Shown one piece after another: positions 1 to 7,912 of a stretch of DNA of 23,295 bases. Within the stretch, counting starts at the first letter, position 1. Each line of letters starts with the position of its first letter. Source of the DNA: JACQXM01 sp964569425 (lineage in GTDB: Bacteria > Planctomycetota > Phycisphaerae > UBA1845). The notes under the pieces are model-generated. The model was not told where the DNA came from. It worked only from the letters and a program-made list of their open reading frames with translations, and ran no database searches. The stretch is from the NCBI GenBank assembly GCA_964569425.1, contig CAZMVD010000060.1, positions 1 to 23,295 on the forward strand, read 5' to 3'. The translations under genes and the position numbers were made by a program.

Positions 1-2244
1 GCCTACGGGCGCATCGACCGCACCTACTGGCCGGCGCGTCTGGCTGCTGCGGAGTTGTTGCGGGAGAAGTACAACAACGATGAGAAGGACGGCAGCGTTT
101 CCGACTATCAGGCGGCGCTGCGGATCAATCCGAATCTCGCCGAGGCCTTTGTCGGGCTGGGGGAGGTGCTGCTGGAGAGCTGGCGTTTCGAGGAGGTCGA
201 AGAGCAGGCGCGCAAGGCGCTGGCGGTCAACCCGCACGAGGCGACGGCGCATCACCTGCTGGCCAAGAAGTGCATACTGGAGCGTCGCTACGTGGCGGCG
301 GGGGTGCACACGGCGGACGCGCTGGCGGTGCAGCCCAACGATGTCATCGCACTTTCACTTTCCGCCGCGGCCTCGGCGTGCCGCTTTGACGACGCGGCGG
401 TCGCGGCGCTGCGCACGCGGGTGGAGGCGATCAATCCGCGGCCGGCGGTTTTTCATCACCTGGTGGGGAAGGCGTTGTCGGGCATTCGACAGTACGCTGA
501 TTCGGAGCGGGAGTTTCTCCGCGCCATCGAGCTCGATCCCACCGACGCCAACGCACGCACCGAGCTGGGCATGATGTACATGCAGTGGGGGCTGGAGGAC
601 AAGGCGCGCGAAGCGCTCGATGCCGCGTGGACCCTGGACCCTTTCAACCAGCGCACCAAGTTCACCCTGGACCTGCTCGATTCTCTGCACAAGTTCGCGA
701 CCCACGAAACCAACCACTTCATCATCCGCTACGACGCCGCGCGCGACCCCGGCCTGGGCGAGTTCATCGCCGATTACCTCGAGGAAATCTACGCACCGGT
801 GACGGCTGACTACGACACCGCGCTCGAACACAAGACCATCATCGAGTTCTTCCCCACGCAACGCTCCTTTGCTGTGCGCATTACCGGCCAGCCGTGGATC
901 CACACCGTGGGCGCGTGCACCGGACGGGTGATCGCGCTCGCCTCGCCGCGCAAGGCGCCGGAGCTGTCGGGCACGTACAACCTCGCGCGGGTGCTCAAGC
1001 ATGAGTTTGTGCACACCGTCACGCTGGCGGCGACGCACAATCGCATTCCCCACTGGTTCACCGAAGGGCTGGCGGTGTACCAGGAAGATTCGCCCCGTCC
1101 CTTTGAGTGGGCGGAGTTGCTGGCCGACGGCGTGCGGCGCGACCGGCTGTTCACGCTGGAGTCCATCGACTGGGGATTCATGCGCCCCAGGCGGCCCACC
1201 GACCGGCAAATGGCGTACGCGCAGAGCGAGTGGATGTGCGAGTATATCGTCGAGCGCTTCGGATACGACCAGATCAACGCGATGCTGGAGCGGTATCGAA
1301 AGGGCCAGACTCAGCCGCAGGTGCTGCGAGAGCAACTGGGGTTGGAGATGGCGGTGTTCGACCGCGATTTTCGGGAATGGGCCCGCAATCAGGCGGCCGG
1401 GTGGTGTTTCGATCTGGAAAGCCCCGAAGATCCGGAGGCCCTATTGGCGCTGATGGAAGCGAATGAGGGGGACGCGGCGCTGTGGGGACGGTTGGCCCGC
1501 GCCCATTATGACGCCGACGAGTTTGAGAAGGCGTTGATGGCCGCACACCGCGCGGTGGAGTTGGAGGGGGCGGAGCGGCACGGGTTGAAGACCATCGCGC
1601 GCATTCTGGGCCCGACGATTGCCCAGGAGCCGTCCGAGGCGCGGCGGAAGGCGTTCGAAGAAGAGGCGCTGCCGGTGCTGCGCAAGCTGCTGGAGGTTGA
1701 ACCGGACGGATGGGTCGCGCCGAAGTACCTGGCGGATATCGCGCTGCGGCGGCGGGAGTACGACGCCGCCGTGCAGTCGCTCACGCTGTTGCAGCAGCGC
1801 TGCCCGATGGACCCGACAAGCTGGCGCGGGCTGGCCGGGATCTACCTGCAACGCCAGGAGATTGACAAGGCACTGTCACAACTGCTGGAGTTGGCGCGCA
1901 GCGAAGAGCACGACGCGGATGTCCCCGCGCAGATCGCCTCCATCTACCGGCGCCAGGGTCGGCTGCGCGATGCGATCCACTGGTATCGCCGGGCGTTGTT
2001 CATCGATCCGTTCAGCCACGACCTGCACCGGGCCCTGGGCCAGGTGTGCATGCAGGAAGGCGACGCGGCAGAGGCGCTGCGCGCCTACCGGATGCTCACG
2101 CGCGTGGAACCGCAGAACGCCGCCAACTTCGCCGACGCGGCCACGGCGGCCCTCAAGCTCGGCGACCAGGAAGAGGCGCGTAAGCTCGCGGCCCGGGCCG
2201 TAGAACTGGACCCGGATTCACCGGCCAGGGCGCTGTTGCCGTAA
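1..2244 (+). CDS. TPR protein with embedded HExxH metallopeptidase (gluzincin) domain, 5' end missing
   Basis: The frame is open to the left edge, so the true start lies outside the window; 747 residues are visible. Two blocks of tetratricopeptide repeats (roughly residues 25-220 and 480-747, with recurring A-x-x-x-A-L-x-x-x-P patterns) flank a central domain of about residues 235-460. That domain carries HEFVH (H334, E335, H338) followed by a TEGLA motif whose Glu355 lies 17 residues after the second His. This is the zinc-ligand spacing of gluzincin peptidases of the 'peptidase MA-like' group. The family knowledge supports a zinc protease fold; the substrate is unknown, and the TPR arms probably recruit partner proteins. 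No signal peptide can be judged because the N-terminus is missing. Alternative: a proteolytically inactive scaffold, although all expected ligands are present. It ends in TAA and is convergent with the minus-strand cassette at 2417. Confidence 0.88.
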   Translation, partial: AYGRIDRTYWPARLAAAELLREKYNNDEKDGSVSDYQAALRINPNLAEAFVGLGEVLLESWRFEEVEEQARKALAVNPHEATAHHLLAKKCILERRYVAAGVHTADALAVQPNDVIALSLSAAASACRFDDAAVAALRTRVEAINPRPAVFHHLVGKALSGIRQYADSEREFLRAIELDPTDANARTELGMMYMQWGLEDKAREALDAAWTLDPFNQRTKFTLDLLDSLHKFATHETNHFIIRYDAARDPGLGEFIADYLEEIYAPVTADYDTALEHKTIIEFFPTQRSFAVRITGQPWIHTVGACTGRVIALASPRKAPELSGTYNLARVLKHEFVHTVTLAATHNRIPHWFTEGLAVYQEDSPRPFEWAELLADGVRRDRLFTLESIDWGFMRPRRPTDRQMAYAQSEWMCEYIVERFGYDQINAMLERYRKGQTQPQVLREQLGLEMAVFDRDFREWARNQAAGWCFDLESPEDPEALLALMEANEGDAALWGRLARAHYDADEFEKALMAAHRAVELEGAERHGLKTIARILGPTIAQEPSEARRKAFEEEALPVLRKLLEVEPDGWVAPKYLADIALRRREYDAAVQSLTLLQQRCPMDPTSWRGLAGIYLQRQEIDKALSQLLELARSEEHDADVPAQIASIYRRQGRLRDAIHWYRRALFIDPFSHDLHRALGQVCMQEGDAAEALRAYRMLTRVEPQNAANFADAATAALKLGDQEEARKLAARAVELDPDSPARALLP

Positions 2245-2416
2245 CCCGGAGAATGGAACTCTCGACAAATAGGTAGGACAATTCACGGAAACAACGCGAG
2301 AAGTTCGAATGCTGTTCTAGTTCGCTGCCGCCCGGCGGTCGCCGGTATTTGATGCCGCCTTGCATTGCTCATGTGCGCATATTGCTGAATTTCACGGCCT
2401 TTCAGTCGGGAACGCT

Positions 2417-2941
2417 TCACGAAGGCCTCCTACCTTCCAGTTTTGTGAGGATACGATCGTCCAACCTCTCCCGCGATATGCGGTTCTTCAAGAGTGCCTC
2501 GCGCAGAAGGCCTTTGACTTGCGCCTGGGTGAATGAGTAAACATGTTCACCGGATCGAATGCGTGGGGCAAGAAACCTCGCTATGTTCGTCAGTCGTTCT
2601 ACGTCCAAATGAACGACGTCCACATGGCGCGAACGAAGGTCGTCGACCACCGTCCTACCCTCATTGTGTTCGAAAGACAGTCCGGCGGATTCCAATTCCA
2701 TGCTCGGAACTACTACAACGTCAACCTTGTCGAGTCTTTGGTCGCTCTTGTTTTCCGGGATTGCAAGCGCGAGAGCCACCTCTGCAACGTCTTCTTTGTC
2801 GCCTGTGCATCCCCACCATGAGAGTATGTCGTCGCGCGTTTTCAGGCAGCGTGTGAGCGCGTCGGCACGTATATCATCATCGGCCAGGTAAACTCGCCGG
2901 TCCCACATTGCGCGGCTGATTTTTCGGGCGAGCATTCTCAC
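2417..2941 (-). CDS. Hypothetical protein, third gene of low-GC three-gene cassette
   Basis: I do not recognise this 174-residue protein. It starts with GTG at 2941, and that start overlaps the TGA stop of the upstream gene by four bases (GTGA), which implies translational coupling. An ATG two codons further in (2935) is an alternative start. The sequence is hydrophilic and charged with no membrane segment or signal peptide, so it is probably cytosolic. A VDVVVVP strand in the middle is followed by a Glu-rich stretch. The C-terminal third is helical and basic, with many Arg, Lys and Leu residues, and could bind nucleic acid or a partner, but that is only inference. No catalytic motif is evident. 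It is always read together with the two genes upstream, as the last member of the unit. Confidence 0.7.
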   Translation of the reverse strand: MRMLARKISRAMWDRRVYLADDDIRADALTRCLKTRDDILSWWGCTGDKEDVAEVALALAIPENKSDQRLDKVDVVVVPSMELESAGLSFEHNEGRTVVDDLRSRHVDVVHLDVERLTNIARFLAPRIRSGEHVYSFTQAQVKGLLREALLKNRISRERLDDRILTKLEGRRPS

Positions 2942-3711
2942 GGCAATGTGTCGGTTAGATCGGCAATCACTTGCTGAACGTAGTCATTCATCCACGGAAC
3001 CGAGTCACGATGCCGCCCAAGCAAGCCAAGACTCTCGCGGTCACCCCAACCTTCCAGGGCGCGCACGGCGGCTTCGCGAACTTCGATGTCTTGATGACTC
3101 AATCCCTGACGTGCAACGCGCATGCCCCAATCGCCCGCCTGATCAAGGTCCAGCCTGCCGATACAGCGGAGTATCGACGCACTGATTGAGGGACGGCGGT
3201 CGACATACTCCTCGAATGCTCGCACCATTGTCCGGAGGCAACTCGCCCCACACTTTGCAAGGCACTCCTCAATAATCGTCTCGGCAGGATGCGCCACGCC
3301 GTCCTCGATTGGTTCCTCGCGCAACAACTCTACGACTTCGATACGGAAACTCTCAAGTTCCTTCGCATCTGGCAGCAAGCGGTTGAAATACTCATCGAGA
3401 TTCCTTTGGGCATTCGGATCCAAGAAAAGGTCATTAGGCCAGATCAACTTCTGGTTTTCGCTGTTTGTAGCGAGCGAACTCATGTTTGTTTCGTCCAGGA
3501 ACTCTGGATCACCTTGAATCCTTCCGACCGGGTAAACACCGGTGGCGGCTGGCCCAAAAATGAAAGTCTCGTTTGGTTCTCGATCACCTAGGTCATCAGC
3601 CGGCGGAATTCTAGTAAATCCGGATGGTGTCGAGCGGTTGTCCGGCTCAGTAGCGGATGGAGGAATACGGTTTGTATGGATTTCGACAGGGGCAAGTAGG
3701 TCGGCTAGCAT
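2938..3711 (-). CDS. Hypothetical protein with C-terminal HEAT-like helical repeats
   Basis: This is a 257-residue protein. The open frame extends upstream to 3930, but those extra 73 codons lie inside the neighbouring gene and look like out-of-frame shadow (Arg/Ser-rich). The ATG at 3711 is chosen because it sits 7 bases after the upstream stop and is preceded by an AAAGG ribosome-binding site. The N-terminal half (to about residue 110) is Pro/Asn-rich and probably disordered. The C-terminal half is helical and holds a HEAT-like pair, with the hallmark pattern D-x-E-V-R-E-A-A-V-R-A-L-E followed by a W-G-D turn around residues 205-235. HEAT repeats usually mediate protein-protein contacts, so a scaffold or partner-binding role is likely. 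No enzymatic motif is seen. Confidence 0.75.
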   Translation of the reverse strand: MLADLLAPVEIHTNRIPPSATEPDNRSTPSGFTRIPPADDLGDREPNETFIFGPAATGVYPVGRIQGDPEFLDETNMSSLATNSENQKLIWPNDLFLDPNAQRNLDEYFNRLLPDAKELESFRIEVVELLREEPIEDGVAHPAETIIEECLAKCGASCLRTMVRAFEEYVDRRPSISASILRCIGRLDLDQAGDWGMRVARQGLSHQDIEVREAAVRALEGWGDRESLGLLGRHRDSVPWMNDYVQQVIADLTDTLP

Positions 3712-3718
3712 GCGACGG

Positions 3719-4447
3719 CTACCTTTCGTTTGGATAATACAACCGCAGTATGATGTCGAATTCGCGGACAATCGCTTCGAAAAACTGCTCGATTTCTGCG
3801 TTCGTGAACGCGCGGTGACTAGCCTCCTCGGCAAGTGTGTTAATGTCCTGTTCAAACAGGACGATCCGTTCTGTAGGCGGTTCACCCTTGAGCGCTCCCG
3901 TCTTATTGCGCGCCCACGAGTTGACTTCAAAGTGGCCGCTCATCGGAAACTTCTTGTGTGCGTGCAGCTCGAAGTTCTCGGGGCGATTCAACGGAGCCGA
4001 ATCCCATCGTTCCTTGCAAAAATGCCGAGCAAGAAAGAGTCCGGGGTCTTCGTGCCTAAAAAAACGCGTGGCGAGTCCCGCGATGCGTCCAATCCTCGCG
4101 CACTGCCCGGCGGTGTGCCGGACCAACACCTCCTGGGCCTTCCGAAAGAACTCGGCAAGTTCAATCTGGGTTGAAGTCGTTTTCAACCTCCGCCACGTTA
4201 CGTTCGTCCGATGCGGCGAGAACTCACACCGCCACTCTTGGGAGCGGCTCTCCAGGACGATACGCGGCAATTCCAGCGGAGCTCCTTCGGGCAATGGCGG
4301 TAGGATGGTAGGTGCGCCATCGAACAACTCTGCAACCGACGGATAAAGTTCCTTCATCACCTTGGTGACCGACAAGTCGCCGGCCGGCGTGAAAACGGTC
4401 GCCTGACACGACGCAAGTTCAAAAATGGATGCCGTAATTTGCTGCAC
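3719..4447 (-). CDS. Hypothetical protein, possibly TIGR04255-like, first gene of the cassette
   Basis: This protein has 242 residues from a GTG at 4447. That start is favoured because GAAAGGAAC lies 4 bases upstream; the frame stays open to a TTG at 4501, which lacks such a site. The general layout recalls the TIGR04255 family of sporadically distributed proteins. A central strand is followed by an N-V-T-W motif; then comes an R-I-G-R-I strand, a D-I-N-T motif near the end of a strand, and a C-terminal helix with F-F-E-A-I-V-R-E-F. That family assignment is a weak resemblance, not a confirmed match. There is no signal peptide or membrane segment, so it is probably cytosolic. It leads a three-gene unit with gaps of 7 and -4 bases, so the three products very likely act together. 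Confidence 0.72.
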   Translation of the reverse strand: MQQITASIFELASCQATVFTPAGDLSVTKVMKELYPSVAELFDGAPTILPPLPEGAPLELPRIVLESRSQEWRCEFSPHRTNVTWRRLKTTSTQIELAEFFRKAQEVLVRHTAGQCARIGRIAGLATRFFRHEDPGLFLARHFCKERWDSAPLNRPENFELHAHKKFPMSGHFEVNSWARNKTGALKGEPPTERIVLFEQDINTLAEEASHRAFTNAEIEQFFEAIVREFDIILRLYYPNER

Positions 4448-4667
4448 CTGAGTTCCTTTCGTCCCATGGACCAGTCTATGGTTCAAGACCCGTTTGTTCA
4501 AGGCAGTCCGCGAATCTCCCTTGGGCGTTTCCTCGGGGTTTCACCCTGATTCCGCGAGAAAAAACCGATTGCGCACCTTGGGAACGCGACACGTTAGTCA
4601 TGGCCTACTCGGTGTTCCGGTGGCCATGCCGTGGCCCATTGCGGATACATCGGCCTTGGGCACGTTC

Positions 4668-5897
4668 CTAAATCAATGCCCCATAGTCCACCGCTTGCGG
4701 ATCGGCGATGACGGGCAGGTCCAGCGGAATCGTCTCCAGGTACTTGGCGCCTGAACCGGTGTTGAACAGCACGACCCGCTCCCGGGGTTTGATCCACCCT
4801 TCGCTCGCCAGTCGCTCCAGCGCCAGCACGCACGCCGCCGCCTCCGGGCAGATCGACAGCCCCTCGGCGCGCGACGCATGCCGCATCGCCGCCACGATCC
4901 GGTTTTCCTCTACCGCCACCGCCCGGCCTCCGCTGGCGCGAACCGCATCCAGGATCATGAAGTCGCCCACGGCGTAGGGCACCCGCAGCCCGCCGGCGCA
5001 GGTTCGTGCGTTTTCCCAGGGAGGTGCAAACCGTTCGCCGGCGTCAAAGGCACGGACGATGGGCGCACACCCATCGCTCTGAACGGCCACCATCCGCGGC
5101 ATGGTCTCGCTGTCCAGCCAGCCGAGGGTCCGCAGCTCCTGGAACGCCTTCCACATGCCGATCAACCCGGTCCCGCCGCCGGTGGGGTAGATGATCACGT
5201 CGGGCAACGTCCAGCCGAGTTGCATCGCCAGCTCCAGCCCCATCGTCTTCTTGCCTTCAATGCGATAGGGCTCCTTGAGCGTCGAGCAATCGAACCAGCG
5301 CAGGGGCTCGACGCCGTTTCGCACGATGGCCCCGCAATCATTGATCAGCCCGTCCACCAGGAACACCTTCGCCCCGGCCAGCACGCACTCGAACTGGTTG
5401 ATGACGGGCGTATCGCGCGGCATGAAGACAAACGCCTCCAACCCGGCGCGCGCTGCGTAGGCGGCGAGCGCGGCGCCGGCGTTGCCCGCCGTGGGGATGG
5501 CCAGTCGCCGCACGCCGAACTGCCGGGCCATCGATACGGCCATCGCCAATCCCCGGGCTTTGAACGAACCGGTGGGCAGATGCGATTCGTCCTTGATCCA
5601 CAATGCGTGGAGCCCCAGCGCCGCAGCCAGACGGGGCGCCGGGATCAGCGGCGTTTCCTGTTCCCCCAGGCTGACCGCTTCCTGACCCGCGTGGAGGGGC
5701 AGCAACTCGCGAAACCGCCACATCGTGGCGGGCCGCCGGTCCATCTCACGTCGGTCGACGCATTTCTTTACCGACGCCAGGTCATAGCGTACCCACAGCG
5801 GGCGACCCTGGTGCACCGTGCGAAGCTGATCTGCCGTCAGTCGCGTATTGTCCAGCGCCGATTCAAGGTGCGTGACGAAACACTTGGTCGTTTTCAT
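4668..5897 (-). CDS. thrC: Threonine synthase (PLP-dependent)
   Basis: It converts O-phospho-L-homoserine to L-threonine in the cytosol, the last step of threonine synthesis. The 409 residues show the fold-type II PLP signature P-T-G-S-F-K-A-R-G with the Schiff-base Lys113. This is followed by an A-G-N-A-G-A loop, then a Gly-rich phosphate-binding T-G-G-G-T-G, and N-T-G-S-G near the C-terminus. Position 1-50 is the typical leader of this subfamily (T-H-L-E-S-A-L then G-R-P-L-W-V-R-Y-D-L). In many relatives that leader carries zinc-ribbon cysteines; here only Cys6 and Cys46 remain. The start ATG at 5897 is preceded by a weak CGGAA site. It is a single gene, with 220 bases between its stop and the chosen start of the next minus-strand gene. 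A threonine dehydratase or diaminopropionate ammonia-lyase is possible but less likely given the leader. Confidence 0.9.
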   Translation of the reverse strand: MKTTKCFVTHLESALDNTRLTADQLRTVHQGRPLWVRYDLASVKKCVDRREMDRRPATMWRFRELLPLHAGQEAVSLGEQETPLIPAPRLAAALGLHALWIKDESHLPTGSFKARGLAMAVSMARQFGVRRLAIPTAGNAGAALAAYAARAGLEAFVFMPRDTPVINQFECVLAGAKVFLVDGLINDCGAIVRNGVEPLRWFDCSTLKEPYRIEGKKTMGLELAMQLGWTLPDVIIYPTGGGTGLIGMWKAFQELRTLGWLDSETMPRMVAVQSDGCAPIVRAFDAGERFAPPWENARTCAGGLRVPYAVGDFMILDAVRASGGRAVAVEENRIVAAMRHASRAEGLSICPEAAACVLALERLASEGWIKPRERVVLFNTGSGAKYLETIPLDLPVIADPQAVDYGALI

Positions 5898-6042
5898 GTA
5901 ACATTCCGTTCACTTAGCCGCAGCCGTCGAAGCACCCTGGTGCGGTGATTTGCGAAAATGCTCGATTCATGAGGTCCCAAGGGCGATTAACGCCGAAGGT
6001 TCTTTAGTTAAGTTCAGCACGAATCAGATGCCATTGCGGGCC

Positions 6043-6069
6043 GTCGTCCGATATAGCCAAGCGGACGAC
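6043..6069. repeat. Perfect 8-bp inverted repeat (hairpin)
   Basis: GTCGTCCG (6043-6050) and CGGACGAC (6062-6069) are exact reverse complements around an 11-base loop. No run of T follows on either strand, so it is not a classic intrinsic terminator. Its place between divergent promoters suits an operator or an RNA leader structure. Confidence 0.55.
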
Positions 6070-6101
6070 AAGGGAACTCGTCGCGTTAAACCATGATACA
6101 A

Positions 6102-6120
6102 CGCTTGCGTGGTTCAAGCG
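6102..6120. repeat. 6-bp inverted repeat (hairpin), second of a pair
   Basis: CGCTTG (6102-6107) pairs exactly with CAAGCG (6115-6120) over a 7-base loop, 32 bases after the first hairpin. It could be a regulator-binding dyad or a second stem of a leader RNA. It lies upstream of the -35 candidate at 6185. Confidence 0.45.
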
Positions 6121-6184
6121 CCTTGTCCAACATTTGGCCTTGCGGGTTCGGTTCGGTCCCGACCAACATCGGCCTCACGGTGGG

Positions 6185-6213
6185 TTGACAGGGCTGTTCG
6201 TTCCCAAAACAAT
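6185..6213 (+). promoter_or_regulatory. Candidate sigma-70 promoter for the adaptor-transporter operon
   Basis: A perfect TTGACA (6185-6190) is followed after 17 bases by AACAAT (6208-6213), which matches four of six -10 consensus bases. Predicted transcription would begin near 6220, giving a leader of about 155 bases before the GTG start at 6374. Confidence 0.4.
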
Positions 6214-6373
6214 GGCGGGTTCATGCCGCCCTGCCGGCGACTCGCGCGGTCGGTCGTGCTTCGGGGCAGAGGCAACAGACCTGTTCCATTCGTTTGTGGG
6301 TGGAGCCGGTTCGCAGGGATCGCAGAACCGGAACGGGTTGATGGATTAAGTCACTTTGGTTGTAGAGAGCACA

Positions 6374-7882
6374 GTGTCAGAAACGCAAAGCGCAGTCGGT
6401 CCTCGAATCAGAGTAGTAGCCAATTTGGTAATCGCCTTCGTCATTCTGGGTGGCGGCGGTATCGGTTTCTATTGGCTGCTTAAGACCAAGCCCGCTCCTC
6501 GAATTCAGAGTAGCTTTGCGCGCGTGCTGGAAGTCGCGGCGGAGCCGGTCGTGGCGCGTGACGTCAGCATTCCGGTGGTCGGGCATGGCACCGTACGTCC
6601 CAAGCGCCAGGTGAACATCGTTCCCCAGGTGAGCGGGCAGTTGGTGGCGTCGCACGCCGACCTGGCCCAGGGCAAGATCATTGCCAAGGACGAGGTGCTT
6701 TTTGAGATTGACCCGACGGTGTACGAAGCGCGGGTTCGGCAGGCCCAGGCCGAGGTGCGCGGGCTGGAGGCGTCCCTGGAGCGCCTTGACCAGGAAATGA
6801 CCAATCTGGATGCGCGGATCGCGAACGCCGAGCAGATGGTGGCGATCGACGAACGGGATTACCAGACATCGAAAGAGCTATACGAGGTAGAAAAAGTCGG
6901 CACGCAGCGTGACCTGGACCTGATCCTCCAGAAGTCCCTGCGTTCCAAAGACGCCCTGGTGGAACTCAACAGTCGCCGGGCGATCATTCCGCACCTGAAA
7001 GTGGAAACGGAGGCGCAGCTCGACGCGGCACGGGCGCGGTTGACGCACGCCAACCACGACTTCGCCGGTACGACGATCCGCTGCCCGTTCCGGGCGCGGG
7101 TCGAGGGGGTGTCTGCTTATCATTCGCAGGTGGTCACGGCGCATTTTGCCATCGCCACCCTGACGGACCTTGGGGCCTTTGAAATGTCCGTCGGGCTGGA
7201 CCCGCGAGAAATCCGGTGGCTGGATTGGGACATTCGACCGGAGTCATTGGAACAGCGAAACGGCGATGCCCCGGATGGTCCGGCGGTTTACGTTCGCTGG
7301 GTCCTGCCGCACCAGGAATTCACGTGGCGGGGGTTTGCCACGCGCTTTGAACGCGTCGATGAAGTGACGCGCACGACGCGGGTGGTGGTCGAAGTGCGCG
7401 ACGTGGACATGGTCGCCGCCGCCGCGCCCGGGCAGGACGATCATCAACCGACGCTCTCAATCGGCATGTACTGCCGGGCCGAATTTCCCGCGGAGCCACT
7501 GGCCGATGCCCTGGTGGTCCCGCGGCACGCCGTGTTTGACGACCGCTGGGTCTACGTATTTGAGCCGGATGGGGGCGATCCGGAATCGCGTACCGGGCGG
7601 CTGGGGCGGCGGGAAATCGTCGTGCTCCGCGCGGTGCAGGACCAGGTGCTGGTCGACTATCGCGGGCACGACGGCCCGCTGGTGTCCGAGTTGCGCTCCG
7701 GAGAACGTGTGGTGCTGTCTCCGCTGGTCAAGCCGGTGGTCGGTATGAAGATCGCCCTCCAGGCGTCGAGCGGCGCATCCACGTTGACGGCTTCGCTGAG
7801 GCCCGTTCCCTGGATTCCCCGCGTGGTCGATGCCCGCGGGTCGCGCGAGCGCCATGTGCCGCTGAGCGACGCCATCCGCTGA
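6374..7882 (+). CDS. HlyD/RND-type periplasmic adaptor (membrane fusion) protein
   Basis: It encodes 502 residues from a GTG at 6374, preceded by AGAGAG. The frame also permits a TTG at 6356 with weak upstream signal; this does not affect the domains. One membrane segment near the N-terminus (about residues 14-36) anchors a large periplasmic part. That part shows the biotinyl/lipoyl-like half (G-x-V-R-P-K-R-Q-V-N-I-V-P-Q-V-S-G), then a long charged coiled-coil hairpin (about 110-220), a second lipoyl half (T-I-R-C-P-F-x-A-R-V-E-G-V) and a beta-barrel region. This is the layout of periplasmic adaptors that couple an inner-membrane pump to an outer-membrane exit. No RND or ABC pump is present here; the next gene, 30 bases downstream, is a POT-like MFS carrier, so the two may work together or simply share an operon. 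A role as a tripartite efflux adaptor is inferred. Confidence 0.85.
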   Translation: MSETQSAVGPRIRVVANLVIAFVILGGGGIGFYWLLKTKPAPRIQSSFARVLEVAAEPVVARDVSIPVVGHGTVRPKRQVNIVPQVSGQLVASHADLAQGKIIAKDEVLFEIDPTVYEARVRQAQAEVRGLEASLERLDQEMTNLDARIANAEQMVAIDERDYQTSKELYEVEKVGTQRDLDLILQKSLRSKDALVELNSRRAIIPHLKVETEAQLDAARARLTHANHDFAGTTIRCPFRARVEGVSAYHSQVVTAHFAIATLTDLGAFEMSVGLDPREIRWLDWDIRPESLEQRNGDAPDGPAVYVRWVLPHQEFTWRGFATRFERVDEVTRTTRVVVEVRDVDMVAAAAPGQDDHQPTLSIGMYCRAEFPAEPLADALVVPRHAVFDDRWVYVFEPDGGDPESRTGRLGRREIVVLRAVQDQVLVDYRGHDGPLVSELRSGERVVLSPLVKPVVGMKIALQASSGASTLTASLRPVPWIPRVVDARGSRERHVPLSDAIR

Positions 7883-7912
7883 CGCTCCGGCGCGGCGCGC
7901 CAGGAGTGGGGT

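Larger units (their letters stand above)
5898..6355 (+). other. Divergent intergenic region between thrC and the adaptor operon
   Basis: This stretch of 458 bases lies between the divergent thrC (minus) and HlyD-type (plus) genes. It contains two strong hairpins (6043-6069 and 6102-6120) and a promoter-like TTGACA / AACAAT pair at 6185-6213. The several open frames crossing it have no start signal and unlikely residue composition, so I do not call a gene. I do not see a tRNA; the GGTTCAAGC at 6111-6119 is part of the second hairpin. Confidence 0.5.

Noticed and set aside
3712..3930. N-terminal extension of the HEAT-repeat protein
   Set aside because: It lies wholly within the upstream gene in another frame, is Arg/Ser-rich, and a better-placed ATG with a ribosome-binding site exists at 3711.
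4621..4637. GGCCA-tgccg-TGGCC as a terminator for thrC
   Set aside because: The stem is only 5 bp and no T run follows on the minus strand.
6101..6125. GGTTCAAGC resembling a tRNA T-loop
   Set aside because: The flanking bases form a simple CGCTTG/CAAGCG hairpin; no acceptor stem, D-arm or anticodon arm can be drawn around it.
6109..6483. Open frame of 124 codons across the thrC / adaptor gap
   Set aside because: It overlaps the true adaptor start in another frame, is Arg/Ser-rich and has no ribosome-binding site.
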